Counted from the stretch's first letter, positions 7,103 through 15,873 are shown. The stretch: 63,418 bases of DNA from an uncultured Bacilli bacterium (GCA_934162265.1 CAKPHZ010000004.1:1-63418), one strand, 5' to 3'. Notes: generated from the letters alone by a model not told the origin. Program-made: numbers and translations.

Positions 7103-9142
7103 TTATTTATATTTTTTCATAATTCTTAATGTATTAATTACCGTTAATAAAGTAACACCAGTATCGGCGAATACTGCTAACCACATATTAGCAAGACCAA
7201 ACACACTAAGGAGTAAGATAATTGCTTTTACCATAAGAGCAAAGATTAAGTTTTCTTGAATAATTTTTTTGGTGTATTTTGAAATATCAATAGCAAGGGG
7301 AATTTTAGTTAAATCATCTTTCATTAAGACAACGTCGCTGGCTTCTATTGCTGAATCACTGCCAACTCCTCCCATAGAAATTCCAATATCAGCTCTTTTT
7401 AAAACAGGGGCATCATTAATTCCATCTCCTACAAAGATAGTGATTTTTCCTTCTTGACTAACTTGTTCGAAATGTTCAAATTTATCTGTTGGAAGCATTT
7501 CTGTATAAATTTCATCTATTGCAAGTTTTTTCCCAATTTCTTCTGATACTTCCTTTTTATCTCCAGTAAACATATAAGTTTTAATCCCGTAGGATTTTAA
7601 TTTTTTGATGACTTCTTCTGAATTTTCTTTAATTCCATCATCAATGGTAACGGACGCTACATGCTCTCCATCAATATTTAAGTGAAGCATTGCTTCTTCT
7701 TTGCAATGACAAAGTTTTTGATTGCCAATAAATATTTTTTTATTATCTAAAGTAAATTCAATTCCTTTTCCGGCATTTTCTTTAAAATCTAAAACATCTT
7801 TATTATCTACTTTTTCCTTTTTTAAGTTTAGAATAGATTTTGCAATTGGGTGGTTAGAGAATGATTCCCCTTTTCTTAAAATATCAACAATTTCATCATA
7901 AGAATACTTATTTTTAAATTTATCCATAATTTCAATTGAAGATACTTTAAATGAACCATTGGTTAGGGTTCCAGTTTTATCAAAGATGATATGACTTACA
8001 TTGCTTAAATTATCTAGATAATTGCTTCCTTTAATTAAAATTCCTTTCTTACTAGCAACACCTATTCCTGTAAAATAAGATAAGGGTACAGAAATAGCGA
8101 TTGCACATGGGCAAGAAATAACTAGAAAGGTAAGGCCTCGATAAATGCCTTCTTTTATAGAAATTTGAAAAATAAGTGGTAATAAAACCATAACTAGTAT
8201 TGCTGTGATAATGACAAATGGCGTATAAATTTTACTAATTTTAGAAACTAATGTTTCTGTTTTGGTTTTTTTATCCGTAGCACTTTCTAGTAAGTTTAGG
8301 ATTTTTGAAACTGTAGAGTTTGAAAACAATGATGTTGCTTTCATCTCAATAATATCCCCTAAGTTAATGCTTCCGGATAGAATTTCAGTTCCTTCTTTAA
8401 TAGATACTTCTTCACTTTCACCTGTTAAGGCTGAGGTATCTAGTTTGCTTTCTCCTTTGGTAACGATTCCATCAACAGGAATTTTTTCTCCTTTCTTGAC
8501 CATTAAAATATCATTTATTTTTACTTCTTCAACGGGAATTTTTTTGATTTCTTCTTTATCTTTTCTATTTACATAATCCTCTTTTATGTTTAATAAGTTT
8601 TTTATTGAATTTCTAGAATTATTGATTGCTTTTTCTTCTAATATTTTTCCAATTGTATATAAAGAAATAACCATCATTCCTTCTAATACTTCTCCAATAC
8701 ATAAAGCACCAATACAAGATATTGTCATTAAGGCATTTTCATTTATTCCATTTCCTTTTCGTAATAGTTTTAAAGCATTTATACTGGTTCGATATAATAA
8801 AATAATATAAGAAACTAGATAAAAAATCCATTTAATTATTTTAGGAAGTGGGATAAAGTAACCAATTAATCCAATAGATAAACCTATGATAAGGCTTGAA
8901 AGATGAAATTCTTTCTTATTATCTTCTTTAGTTTCTGTAATATAAGCTTCTGGCTCGACTTTTTGAATGAATTCATTTAATTCTTCTATACTGTAGTTTT
9001 TTTCTGATTCATAAGAAATTTTACAAGTATTAAAATTTACAATGGCATGATTAAAATTATCATTTTTATTTAATGCTTCTTCTACTTCTCTAGCACAATC
9101 AGCACAGTCTAGGTTGTTGATATGATATTGATATTTACGCAT
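7103..9142 (-). CDS. cadA: P1B-type heavy-metal ATPase (Zn2+/Cd2+/Pb2+ efflux)
   Basis: ATP-driven exporter of soft divalent metals across the cytoplasmic membrane. An N-terminal heavy-metal-associated domain carries DCADC (Cys13, Cys16). The transmembrane CPC motif is in SCPCAIAIS (about residue 342) and the phosphorylation motif DKTGTLT is near 388. GDGINDAP, near 575, completes the P-domain. CPC plus the HMA Cys pair points to the Zn/Cd/Pb subgroup rather than Cu. At 679 aa it is a typical length. The start overlaps the upstream cadC-like gene by 8 bases, so translation is coupled and both are under the same metal-responsive promoter. Confidence 0.93.
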   Translation of the reverse strand: MRKYQYHINNLDCADCAREVEEALNKNDNFNHAIVNFNTCKISYESEKNYSIEELNEFIQKVEPEAYITETKEDNKKEFHLSSLIIGLSIGLIGYFIPLPKIIKWIFYLVSYIILLYRTSINALKLLRKGNGINENALMTISCIGALCIGEVLEGMMVISLYTIGKILEEKAINNSRNSIKNLLNIKEDYVNRKDKEEIKKIPVEEVKINDILMVKKGEKIPVDGIVTKGESKLDTSALTGESEEVSIKEGTEILSGSINLGDIIEMKATSLFSNSTVSKILNLLESATDKKTKTETLVSKISKIYTPFVIITAILVMVLLPLIFQISIKEGIYRGLTFLVISCPCAIAISVPLSYFTGIGVASKKGILIKGSNYLDNLSNVSHIIFDKTGTLTNGSFKVSSIEIMDKFKNKYSYDEIVDILRKGESFSNHPIAKSILNLKKEKVDNKDVLDFKENAGKGIEFTLDNKKIFIGNQKLCHCKEEAMLHLNIDGEHVASVTIDDGIKENSEEVIKKLKSYGIKTYMFTGDKKEVSEEIGKKLAIDEIYTEMLPTDKFEHFEQVSQEGKITIFVGDGINDAPVLKRADIGISMGGVGSDSAIEASDVVLMKDDLTKIPLAIDISKYTKKIIQENLIFALMVKAIILLLSVFGLANMWLAVFADTGVTLLTVINTLRIMKKYK

Positions 9143-9515
9143 AATCTTCTCCTTTCAATTTATGGTTAATATGTTCTAGTCCAATTTCATATAAACGACT
9201 GATATGTTCATCATCTAGGGTATAATAGACTTCCTTACCATTTCTTCTAAATCGTACAATTCCTGCTTCTCTTAAGATGGCTAATTGATGAGAGATGGAT
9301 GACTTTGTCATATTTAGAACATTAGCAATATCACAAACACACATTTCATGATGATCTAATATCCATAAAATTTTTGTTCTTGTACTATCCCCTAATATTT
9401 TGAAAAGCGTTGTTAAATTTTCTAATTCTTTTTCTTTGGGTTTATTTTTTAAAGCAATATTAACAGCATTTTGATGGATGATATTACAGTCACACATGAA
9501 TTCTTTTTTTTCCAT
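9135..9515 (-). CDS. cadC: ArsR/SmtB-family metal-sensing repressor (CadC-like)
   Basis: The 126-residue winged-helix repressor releases DNA when it binds metal. The N-terminal CDC (Cys8, Cys10) and the EMCVCDIA motif in helix alpha3 (the ELCVCD box) form the CadC-type soft-metal site. A C-terminal DDEH...H element suggests the alpha5 Zn site is also present. The recognition helix is NMTKSSISHQLAILREAGIV. GTAAGGAGG precedes the ATG. A TGAA-N6-TTCA operator sits between -35 and -10 of its own promoter, so it most likely represses itself and cadA. Confidence 0.92.
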   Translation of the reverse strand: MEKKEFMCDCNIIHQNAVNIALKNKPKEKELENLTTLFKILGDSTRTKILWILDHHEMCVCDIANVLNMTKSSISHQLAILREAGIVRFRRNGKEVYYTLDDEHISRLYEIGLEHINHKLKGEDYA

Positions 9516-9541
9516 TTTTTCCTCCTTACTTAACTATATTC

Positions 9542-9571
9542 ATTATAGTTGAATGGTTATTCAATTGTCAA
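9542..9571 (-). promoter_or_regulatory. cadC-cadA promoter with ArsR/SmtB operator
   Basis: On the minus strand TTGACA (9566-9571) and TATAAT (9542-9547) are 18 bases apart. The spacer holds the perfect inverted repeat TTGAATAACCATTCAA (9549-9564), which contains TGAA-N6-TTCA, the core of SmtB/CadC-type operators. A second repeat, AACTATA...TATAGTT, overlaps the -10. Confidence 0.85.
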
Positions 9572-9612
9572 GAGTTAAATGAAGCAAATATTCTTCTTCA
9601 GTATTTTAAGCA

Positions 9613-9641
9613 ACAAAAAAAGTAGATTATTTCATCTACTT
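9613..9641 (-). terminator. terminator of the 9649-10056 gene
   Basis: An 8-bp perfect stem (AAGTAGAT / ATCTACTT, 9620-9641) is followed by T7 on the minus strand, eight bases after the stop codon. Confidence 0.85.
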
Positions 9642-9648
9642 AAAGTGC

Positions 9649-10056
9649 TTATTTTTCTTCATTATTTAGTATAAAGTTTATTTTTTCATTTAATACAATA
9701 CTAAACTCTTCTTCATCATCCATTGTATTACAGTAAAAATCTATGAGATAAAACTCATTGTCTATCCGTTCTAAAAAACATTTATATGTTCCATAAATTA
9801 GAGAAATCCATCCTTTACTATCATTATATATAATATCTGTTACATACTTAGATATATCTTTTTTATCATTTATTTTTAATTCTTTAATCCACTTTTTATC
9901 ATACACTAGTTCTAATCCTAATTCAAAATCATCTAATATAAAAGTAATATATGGTGCTTTACCCGATCTTTTTTTACCATTTTGTTTTACTTGATAATCT
10001 CCAAAAGATACTTGATATGAAAGTTTACTATATATCTTGTTATTTAATTTAATCAT
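9649..10056 (-). CDS. hypothetical protein
   Basis: The 135-residue protein is soluble, rich in beta-strand-like stretches and acidic at the end (DDEEEF). It has no signal peptide, and the family is unknown to me. A good AAAGGAG lies 11 bases before the ATG. It is the last gene of a minus-strand run that reaches back to 14973 and is followed by a strong terminator. Beta-rich small proteins in such runs are sometimes immunity or adaptor proteins, but nothing here supports a specific role. Confidence 0.55.
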   Translation of the reverse strand: MIKLNNKIYSKLSYQVSFGDYQVKQNGKKRSGKAPYITFILDDFELGLELVYDKKWIKELKINDKKDISKYVTDIIYNDSKGWISLIYGTYKCFLERIDNEFYLIDFYCNTMDDEEEFSIVLNEKINFILNNEEK

Positions 10057-10075
10057 ATTGATTATATCTCCTTTA

Positions 10076-10351
10076 TTATTTTAAATTTTTCATGATTTTG
10101 TAATAATCTAAATTATTAAGTGAAATACTTGCTATTTTCTTTAAAAATTGATAATTATATGTATGATATAAGTCGTAATATATATTTGTTATTTCAATAA
10201 AATCTTTTTCAGTTAATTCTAATTTTATATTATTTTCTATACATTTATTTAATATTTCTAATATTTTTTTATTTATTTCTTTAGTTGAATGTACATTCAG
10301 TGTTTTTCCTTCAAAATGATTGGCTTTTTTTTCTATTTCTTTTAAAGTCAT
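10076..10351 (-). CDS. small helical hypothetical protein
   Basis: The 91-residue protein is predicted mainly helical (KEINKKILEILNKCIENN is a clear amphipathic helix). I start it at the ATG at 10349-10351, nine bases after GGAG. A TTG five codons upstream overlaps the SD and is unlikely. It lies 19 bases before the next gene downstream and 23 bases after the HExxH protein gene, so all three are probably one transcript. No family is recognised. Confidence 0.55.
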   Translation of the reverse strand: MTLKEIEKKANHFEGKTLNVHSTKEINKKILEILNKCIENNIKLELTEKDFIEITNIYYDLYHTYNYQFLKKIASISLNNLDYYKIMKNLK

Positions 10352-10374
10352 TTTAGTTTTCTCCAATCTTTATT

Positions 10375-11529
10375 TTAAATTTGTTTTTTTCTACAATAGT
10401 TTTTGCTTACTTTATGTTTTTTTGAATAGCTACCAATTTCTTTACTTAACTCTAATAATACTTGATCTGGTAAATTAATGTTAGAAAAATCAGGTTTTTT
10501 ATCTTTAGGTAAGGTATTTTTAACAATGATCTTTAGGCTATTTAATCCTATATTATAATCTAGACAAATTTGTTTATATATTCCATATGAAATAATGCCA
10601 GATTCTAATTCAAGTAAGTTTCTTATTATATTCATATCTAAAATATCCATGACATCTTGTACTTTGTATTCTTTTATGAAATCTATTTCTTTTTTGTTGC
10701 AAATCTTTTCTCTAATTAATCCTCTTATTGATTTTGCAAGAGATTGTAAGTAATTATCTTTCATCATTCTTAATTTTTGTACTTCACCATATTTAACGCC
10801 AATACTTTCTAGATAATCTATAAATAAATAATCTATTGCATATGTTGGGATTTCATGAAATCCATAATATGTTTCATTTGGAATTTTTGGCTTAAAATAA
10901 AAATCAATACAATGCATTATTTCATGGTTAAAGGCTTGAAAATCAATAATTAGGTTATTTCTTTTTATGGTACAAAAAGCCTTTCCATTAATATAATCGC
11001 AAAATGTTATTCCAGCGGCATTACTATATAATCTTGAATATGTATTTGAAAAATTGATATTTTCTTTATCGTTAAAAGTTTTTAATGCCATTTGATAGAT
11101 ATCATTATCTTTTAAATTTTGATAAAATTGTTTTGATATATTTAATAATGTTGCATTACTTGATGGGAAAAAATCAAAATTAAAGTTTTCATTTGGCGTT
11201 ATTGCTGGTTCTGTATTAATAACATTTTCCACAATATCTAATAAAAATTCTAGATAAGTTTTATCCATATAATAATCAGTATTGGTAATTATTTTTTCAA
11301 AATTACCTGTATATTTAGCACTTGGTCTGTTTAAAGAAAATTTTCCTTTAGATAAAGTATCTAGAATATTATACATTTTAGTATTTTTGATAGTTCCACA
11401 GTTATCAATCATACTTATATATGAACCTAGAGTTATTTCTAATATTTCTTTTCTACTTTTATCAGTGCAAGTTTTAAGTTCATCTAATATTTGTTTTTTT
11501 TGGGTTTTTAGTTTTTGTATATTCCACAT
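10375..11529 (-). CDS. putative gluzincin-type zinc metallopeptidase (HExxH)
   Basis: The 384-residue protein has a zinc-binding HExxH motif in AFNHEIMHCIDF (about residues 202-213). Some 20 residues later is YGFHEIPTYAIDYLF, where the Glu could be the third metal ligand, as in gluzincins such as the M3 oligopeptidase group. The whole is helical, as M3-like enzymes are, but shorter than the usual 550-600 residues. It has no signal peptide, so it should act in the cytoplasm. GGAG precedes the ATG. It is followed by two small genes in the same orientation. The substrate is unknown, and an inactive scaffold role cannot be excluded. Confidence 0.6.
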   Translation of the reverse strand: MWNIQKLKTQKKQILDELKTCTDKSRKEILEITLGSYISMIDNCGTIKNTKMYNILDTLSKGKFSLNRPSAKYTGNFEKIITNTDYYMDKTYLEFLLDIVENVINTEPAITPNENFNFDFFPSSNATLLNISKQFYQNLKDNDIYQMALKTFNDKENINFSNTYSRLYSNAAGITFCDYINGKAFCTIKRNNLIIDFQAFNHEIMHCIDFYFKPKIPNETYYGFHEIPTYAIDYLFIDYLESIGVKYGEVQKLRMMKDNYLQSLAKSIRGLIREKICNKKEIDFIKEYKVQDVMDILDMNIIRNLLELESGIISYGIYKQICLDYNIGLNSLKIIVKNTLPKDKKPDFSNINLPDQVLLELSKEIGSYSKKHKVSKNYCRKKQI

Positions 11530-11556
11530 ATAAATTTCTCCATTTTGTATGATATT

Positions 11557-12003
11557 TTATTTTTTATTAATAACTTTGTAATATTTTTTGTATTCTTGAT
11601 ATTTAACTTTGATAATATCTATGGGAACTAATTGATGATAGCATTTATACTGATAAGTATTATTGTCTTTTATCATTGAATTATCTTTTTTAAATACATA
11701 AATATATCCAATTATATCATCAAATACATTTACATTTTCCATTATCATTAATGGGTAGGTATTATTATTAGATATTTCAAAATTCCAATCTAGTTCCGAA
11801 CTTAATTTTTTTATTGTATCTTTGAAAGCATATGGTGTAGATTTTAAAAAGCTAGGAAATAAAAAAATAGCTGTAGCAATATTATTTTTATTGTGATTTG
11901 AATCATTAGTTAATTTTGGTTCTAAGATACTTAATTTTTTTGGACTACCATGAAATAAATATTTAGGGTTATTTATATCTTGATTTAAATATTCTTCTAT
12001 CAT
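11557..12003 (-). CDS. hypothetical protein with ADP-ribosyltransferase-like start motif
   Basis: The 148-residue protein contains YLFHGSPKKLSILEPK near its N-terminus, then a stretch (NIATAIFLFPSFLKSTPYAF) that looks like the FATP...A-F segment of small proteins with an ART-like fold, in which a strand-1 His binds NAD. The similarity is to the H-G-[ST] start only. I cannot see a confident catalytic Glu, so this is a fold-level guess. It starts one base after the upstream GNAT-fusion stop codon and is surely co-translated with it; AAAGGAAATAAA precedes the ATG. Confidence 0.5.
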   Translation of the reverse strand: MIEEYLNQDINNPKYLFHGSPKKLSILEPKLTNDSNHNKNNIATAIFLFPSFLKSTPYAFKDTIKKLSSELDWNFEISNNNTYPLMIMENVNVFDDIIGYIYVFKKDNSMIKDNNTYQYKCYHQLVPIDIIKVKYQEYKKYYKVINKK

Positions 12004-12004
12004 T

Positions 12005-13228
12005 TTATTTCCTTTTACTGTTAAAATTTTTTTCTTGATTATTTTTGTATGGTATAATTTCTTTGGTAATATCTATTGAATTTTTACTAAATATATTTTT
12101 TAAATATCCTTGGTTATTAACTCCTTTTTCTGGTGGAAGAAATTCATATATTCTAATCCAACTTATTACTTCATCATTCATTGGCAATCCTAAACTTTTA
12201 TTGTATTCTATATGAGTTTTCATTTGTGCTAAAATAGCTTCTTCTTCGTTTTTGAATTCATGTATTCCTTTATTTTGGTTATCAGCATGTTCAAACCAAT
12301 ACCATTTATCATTGTTCTTATTCTTGTAAATTAAATATGTATGACATCCGTATGGATATTTGGTATTATGTTCAAAAAAGATAAATATTGTTTTTATTTT
12401 ATAATTATTTTGTTTAAACCAAGTTCTTTCTAATTCTGTTTGATCCCAACAATGACCAATACCTATTGTTGCTATTTCTCTTCCCTCTCTAAATTGCCAA
12501 TCATGATTACATACTTTTTGAAAATCATCTAAATTCCAATCATAATATTTTCCTGTTTTATCCAAAACACCATACTTGATATTTTTTTCCATAAATTCAA
12601 ATAATTCTTCTGGAGTTTTTACTGTTTCAAATAAAGTTTTCCTTTTATACATTTCTTTTGTTAAATAGTACTGATAATTTTCAACTGTTTCATCTAAATA
12701 TGTATATTCTACTAATTTGGTTTCATTTTTTCTTATGAAGCCACATTTTTCCATAAGCATCCATGAGGATGGATTTTTTACTGCTGCTGATGTTTTTATC
12801 TCTTTAATTTCACATTCGTTAAACATATAATCAATCATCTTTTTTGCTGCTTCTGTAGCATATCCCATTCCTTGATATTTTGGATCAATAAACCATCCGA
12901 CACCTCTAATACTGGGGTCATTTATTTGATTATCCTCATCATGGGCTTCATGGCAAGTTATTCTTCCTATACATTGATTAGTATCTTTTAAATAGATGCT
13001 CCATTTAAAAGTATCTTTATCATTTGCATGTTTCATTTCTTCAATGTAGTATTGTTCCTGTGTTTCCCATATTTTTAATTTTTCTCTAAATTTTCTAGGA
13101 ACAGTTAAATAATACTTATTGATTTCAGGATGCATCAAAAGTTGCCATAAGTAGTATTGTTCTTTCATTGTTTGAGGTCTTAATTCTAATCTTTTTGTTC
13201 TCAGTAATTTACTTCCTAAATATTTCAT
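12005..13228 (-). CDS. fusion of GNAT acetyltransferase and transglutaminase-like domain
   Basis: Two domains are visible in 407 residues. Residues 1-190 are a RimJ/RimL-type GNAT: LLRTKRLELRP at the start, the acetyl-CoA loop in PKYQGMGYATEAAKKM, and NPSSWMLMEKCGF near its end. Residues about 195-385 contain TIGIGHCWDQTELERTWF, HTYLIYK and WYWFEHAD. This is a Cys-His-Asp order matching the transglutaminase/papain-like fold, with Cys in a G-x-C-W start-of-helix context. The fusion suggests modification of a protein or peptide, possibly of antibiotic or toxin type; this is inference. It lies 21 bases downstream of another GNAT gene. Confidence 0.72.
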   Translation of the reverse strand: MKYLGSKLLRTKRLELRPQTMKEQYYLWQLLMHPEINKYYLTVPRKFREKLKIWETQEQYYIEEMKHANDKDTFKWSIYLKDTNQCIGRITCHEAHDEDNQINDPSIRGVGWFIDPKYQGMGYATEAAKKMIDYMFNECEIKEIKTSAAVKNPSSWMLMEKCGFIRKNETKLVEYTYLDETVENYQYYLTKEMYKRKTLFETVKTPEELFEFMEKNIKYGVLDKTGKYYDWNLDDFQKVCNHDWQFREGREIATIGIGHCWDQTELERTWFKQNNYKIKTIFIFFEHNTKYPYGCHTYLIYKNKNNDKWYWFEHADNQNKGIHEFKNEEEAILAQMKTHIEYNKSLGLPMNDEVISWIRIYEFLPPEKGVNNQGYLKNIFSKNSIDITKEIIPYKNNQEKNFNSKRK

Positions 13229-13249
13229 TTTCTCATTCCTTTCTGATTA

Positions 13250-13792
13250 TTAATCTAATGTTTTTTTTACTTTAACAAACTCTATTTGTTTATTAAACTT
13301 TGTACAATAAAACCTATCAACTATTTTAAATCCTATAGATAAAAAAGCTTGATAAGTAGTTGTTCTAGTGATTTCAAATTCATCATATAATTCTTTTATC
13401 TTTTTTTCTTTTGCTTTATTAAATAACAAGTTCATACTTTCTTTAAAATAACCTTTTCCTCTATACTTTGATTGAATTACTATTCCCATGTTATAAATAT
13501 CCTTTTCTAAATAATAATATATTTCACCTATAGGTTCTTTACCATTATTTTCATATATGTAAGCAAAGTATTTGTCTTTAGGTTCTTTAATCCATTTTAT
13601 ATACCAACTTATCATTTCTTCTTTGGTCTTAGTAATAGTACCGGTTTTCTTATTGTAACCTTTTAAATTGATATCATACCCAGCATTATATGACATTGTT
13701 TCTGCGTCCATCATCCATTTTTGACGATAATATAATTCATTGATTGTTGGCTGTTCTAGGTATAGTTTTGGCCGATTTAAATCTTTCTTCAT
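13250..13792 (-). CDS. GNAT-family N-acetyltransferase
   Basis: The 180-residue single-domain GNAT starts with RPKLYLEQPTINELYYRQKW, an element like that of RimJ/RimL-type enzymes. It has the acetyl-CoA pyrophosphate loop in VIQSKYRGKGYFKESMNLLF (R/Q-x-x-G-x-G/A pattern) and ends with a typical TTTYQAFLSIGFKIVDRFY segment. AAAGGAG precedes the ATG. The acceptor substrate is unknown. It directly precedes the GNAT-transglutaminase fusion, and both probably come from related ancestors. Confidence 0.8.
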   Translation of the reverse strand: MKKDLNRPKLYLEQPTINELYYRQKWMMDAETMSYNAGYDINLKGYNKKTGTITKTKEEMISWYIKWIKEPKDKYFAYIYENNGKEPIGEIYYYLEKDIYNMGIVIQSKYRGKGYFKESMNLLFNKAKEKKIKELYDEFEITRTTTYQAFLSIGFKIVDRFYCTKFNKQIEFVKVKKTLD

Positions 13793-13904
13793 TTTTTACT
13801 CCTTTTGAAAAATTTTTATATTATTTTTTTTTGATTAACTTCTTTTACTATTTCTATTACTTTGATTTTTCCATTTACTAATACTTCAATAATTGGTTCT
13901 TTTC

Positions 13905-14378
13905 CTAATTGATTTTTTTACTGCTCCAATATCTTTTAGCTAATTTTAAATTGTTTTCTTGATTGATTGTTCCTTCAAAGCAATTCCAAGAGTCTCCAAT
14001 ATATATTTGTCCATCTACTTCAACTTTTACAATTGCATATGTTGGTCTTTTTAAATCAATGAATATTTTGTACCATTTTTCTGCTTCTTCTAAAGTTTGA
14101 GAAACATATAATGATGCAAGGCTTGATGGGTATTTTGGATAATTTTTCTTTCTTACTTCTTCCAAAGCTAATTCTCTTAATGCTACTTTGAGATGATGAT
14201 CGAGGTTAATATTTTTGTATTGATTAGGATTTTGGTAAATATCATTTACTTTGTCTTTTAATTTATGTACTCTATTATATACATTGTTATGATGTGTATC
14301 ATCAAATATTAGTTCTTGCCCTAATTCTAATGTTTTTTCAGTAACAACATGGTAAAAAATTTGTTTCATTGTATTCAC
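13905..14378 (-). CDS. DUF2441-family protein, 3' end frameshifted
   Basis: The 157-residue product starts FYHVVTEKTLELGQELIFD and continues with DHHLKVALRELALEEVRKK and LYVSQTLEEAEKW, the conserved pattern I associate with DUF2441, a family of unknown function. The stop at 13905 falls just after a run of seven A on the coding strand. With one more base the frame would continue through EPIIEVLVNGKIKVIEIV to a stop at 13816, matching what I expect at the end of this family. The gene is therefore either frameshifted or expressed by slippage on the A-run. The Y-H start resembles that of ART-fold proteins, which is only suggestive. Confidence 0.7.
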   Translation of the reverse strand: MNTMKQIFYHVVTEKTLELGQELIFDDTHHNNVYNRVHKLKDKVNDIYQNPNQYKNINLDHHLKVALRELALEEVRKKNYPKYPSSLASLYVSQTLEEAEKWYKIFIDLKRPTYAIVKVEVDGQIYIGDSWNCFEGTINQENNLKLAKRYWSSKKIN

Positions 14379-14427
14379 CTTTTAATTTGATAGTATTCTT
14401 ATTTATATTATATAAAGTTTATTTTTC

Positions 14428-14973
14428 CTACCAATTTCTATCTTTATTAAATTGTAATTTTTTTTGCCTTATTAATTTTTTGGCATTTTCATCTTCTTTT
14501 TTATCAATATAATATAGGGAAGTATATTTTTCTTCAAATAATTTCATTTGATCTCTGTTATATGGTTCAAAATATAGGAATTCTATGATATTATCACTAT
14601 TAATAAATCTTCTTGGTAAGCGATATTCTATTCTATAGTCTATATAGTTTCCTACACCAATGTATTGATTTAAAATATTTTCATCAATGTTACATACCAT
14701 AATATAATTTTCTTCATCAGTGTTATGGCAAAATTCTAAGACTGCTTGTAAATATTTAGCTAAAAAAATATATTGTTGGTAAAAGCAGTTTTCAGATATA
14801 TATCTTTTAAAAATATGAAGAGGAGCATCATACAATTCTTTTGGTACATAATCAAAAGTATTTTCTCCTCCAGCACGAGCTTCTTTATATGGTATTTTTT
14901 CATAAATAATTGGCTCATTATTTTTTAATTTTTCTACTTGTTCTTTAGTAAATCCCCCGTGAAATACTATCAT
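14428..14973 (-). CDS. hypothetical protein starting with VFHGG motif
   Basis: The 181-residue product starts MIVFHGGFTKEQVEKLK. The early F-H-G-G again recalls the strand-1 His of ADP-ribosyltransferase-like folds, and EARAGGENTF could be a following loop, but no catalytic triad is convincing. The last 20 residues are strongly basic. I start at the ATG at 14971-14973 because GGAGAATAAAG precedes it; an ATG 20 codons upstream has no SD and lies within the terminator of the preceding gene. That terminator separates this gene from the one at 15068. Confidence 0.5.
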   Translation of the reverse strand: MIVFHGGFTKEQVEKLKNNEPIIYEKIPYKEARAGGENTFDYVPKELYDAPLHIFKRYISENCFYQQYIFLAKYLQAVLEFCHNTDEENYIMVCNIDENILNQYIGVGNYIDYRIEYRLPRRFINSDNIIEFLYFEPYNRDQMKLFEEKYTSLYYIDKKEDENAKKLIRQKKLQFNKDRNW

Positions 14974-15006
14974 CTTTATTCTCCGTTCTTTAATGTTGAT
15001 TTTATG

Positions 15007-15059
15007 ATAAAAAAGACTACTAATAAAATACAATGACTATGTACTATTTTTAGTAGTCT
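15007..15059 (-). terminator. terminator of the 15068-15742 gene
   Basis: A 10-bp perfect outer stem (AGACTACTAA / TTAGTAGTCT, 15014-15059), extended by further pairing inside, is followed by T6 on the minus strand. Confidence 0.88.
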
Positions 15060-15067
15060 CAACAAAT

Positions 15068-15742
15068 CTATTTTATTTTTCTTTTTCGTTTCATGTCATA
15101 AATCATATTATCAAATTCTGCTATACTTTGAATTTCATATCTCATTTCTTGTAATCCTTCTTTAAAAGAACTATCACCAAGTTGTTTTACTTTTTCTAAA
15201 GATTTAATAAGTTCCTCTCGATGAGGTAAAGTTTCTTCAATATATATTGTTTTAAGTTTATCATTCACTACAAGTGTGTTGTTTTCTACTTGTGATATAA
15301 CCAAATTTTCTTTTGAATATTTTTTTATCTTGTCTTGAAAATCTTTTAATGAGTCAACTTGGCAAAAATTTAAATTATATTCTTTAGGTACCACCCAAAA
15401 TATTTTACCTGATAATAATTCTTGTATACGATTATCGTTTAATTTTTGAAATATTAATGGTTTGAATCCATCCTCTTCTAGTAAGAAATCTTTAGTACTC
15501 AATACATTTATGTTTCTTCCACATATTACATTTATAAAGTTACCATGTGTATTATAATTGTATTCAGGCGTTAAAGAATATATATTGATTTGATTGGGCA
15601 TTAATCCAAATAACATTCCCTCTTCAAGTTCACAAATATCTGATATATCATATTTCAATAAAAAATCTTGGTATTCTTTATTAATATCAAAGCATATATT
15701 AACTTCTTCCATTATATATGTTTTATCTTTTTTTTCAGCCAT
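15068..15742 (-). CDS. hypothetical soluble protein
   Basis: The 224-residue protein has no signal peptide or membrane segment and I recognise no family. It is acidic in the first half and ends with a basic tail (DMKRKRKIK). The start at 15742 (MAEKKDKTYIM) is set by GGAGG seven bases upstream; an in-frame ATG 17 codons earlier lies within the promoter. It is a single-gene unit with a clear promoter (15765-15793) and a strong terminator. Its position at the head of the run of modification-like enzymes could suit an immunity or regulatory role, but this is speculation. Confidence 0.6.
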   Translation of the reverse strand: MAEKKDKTYIMEEVNICFDINKEYQDFLLKYDISDICELEEGMLFGLMPNQINIYSLTPEYNYNTHGNFINVICGRNINVLSTKDFLLEEDGFKPLIFQKLNDNRIQELLSGKIFWVVPKEYNLNFCQVDSLKDFQDKIKKYSKENLVISQVENNTLVVNDKLKTIYIEETLPHREELIKSLEKVKQLGDSSFKEGLQEMRYEIQSIAEFDNMIYDMKRKRKIK

Positions 15743-15764
15743 AACAAACCTCCAATTCACTTGT

Positions 15765-15793
15765 AGTATAATACTGAGAGTGAGAAAAATCAA
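15765..15793 (-). promoter_or_regulatory. promoter of the 15068-15742 gene
   Basis: Minus-strand TTGATT (15788-15793) and TATACT (15765-15770) have a 17-base spacer. The -35 is embedded in AAATACTTGA and the -10 is preceded by AGTAT, both variants of the recurrent AGTATTTT motif. Confidence 0.7.
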
Positions 15794-15873
15794 GTATTTT
15801 TTACAAAAAGTTAATTTTTGTTTCTTTTTTAAATTAAAATTTAATGGATATTGGTCTTGATCAGTATTTTAAT

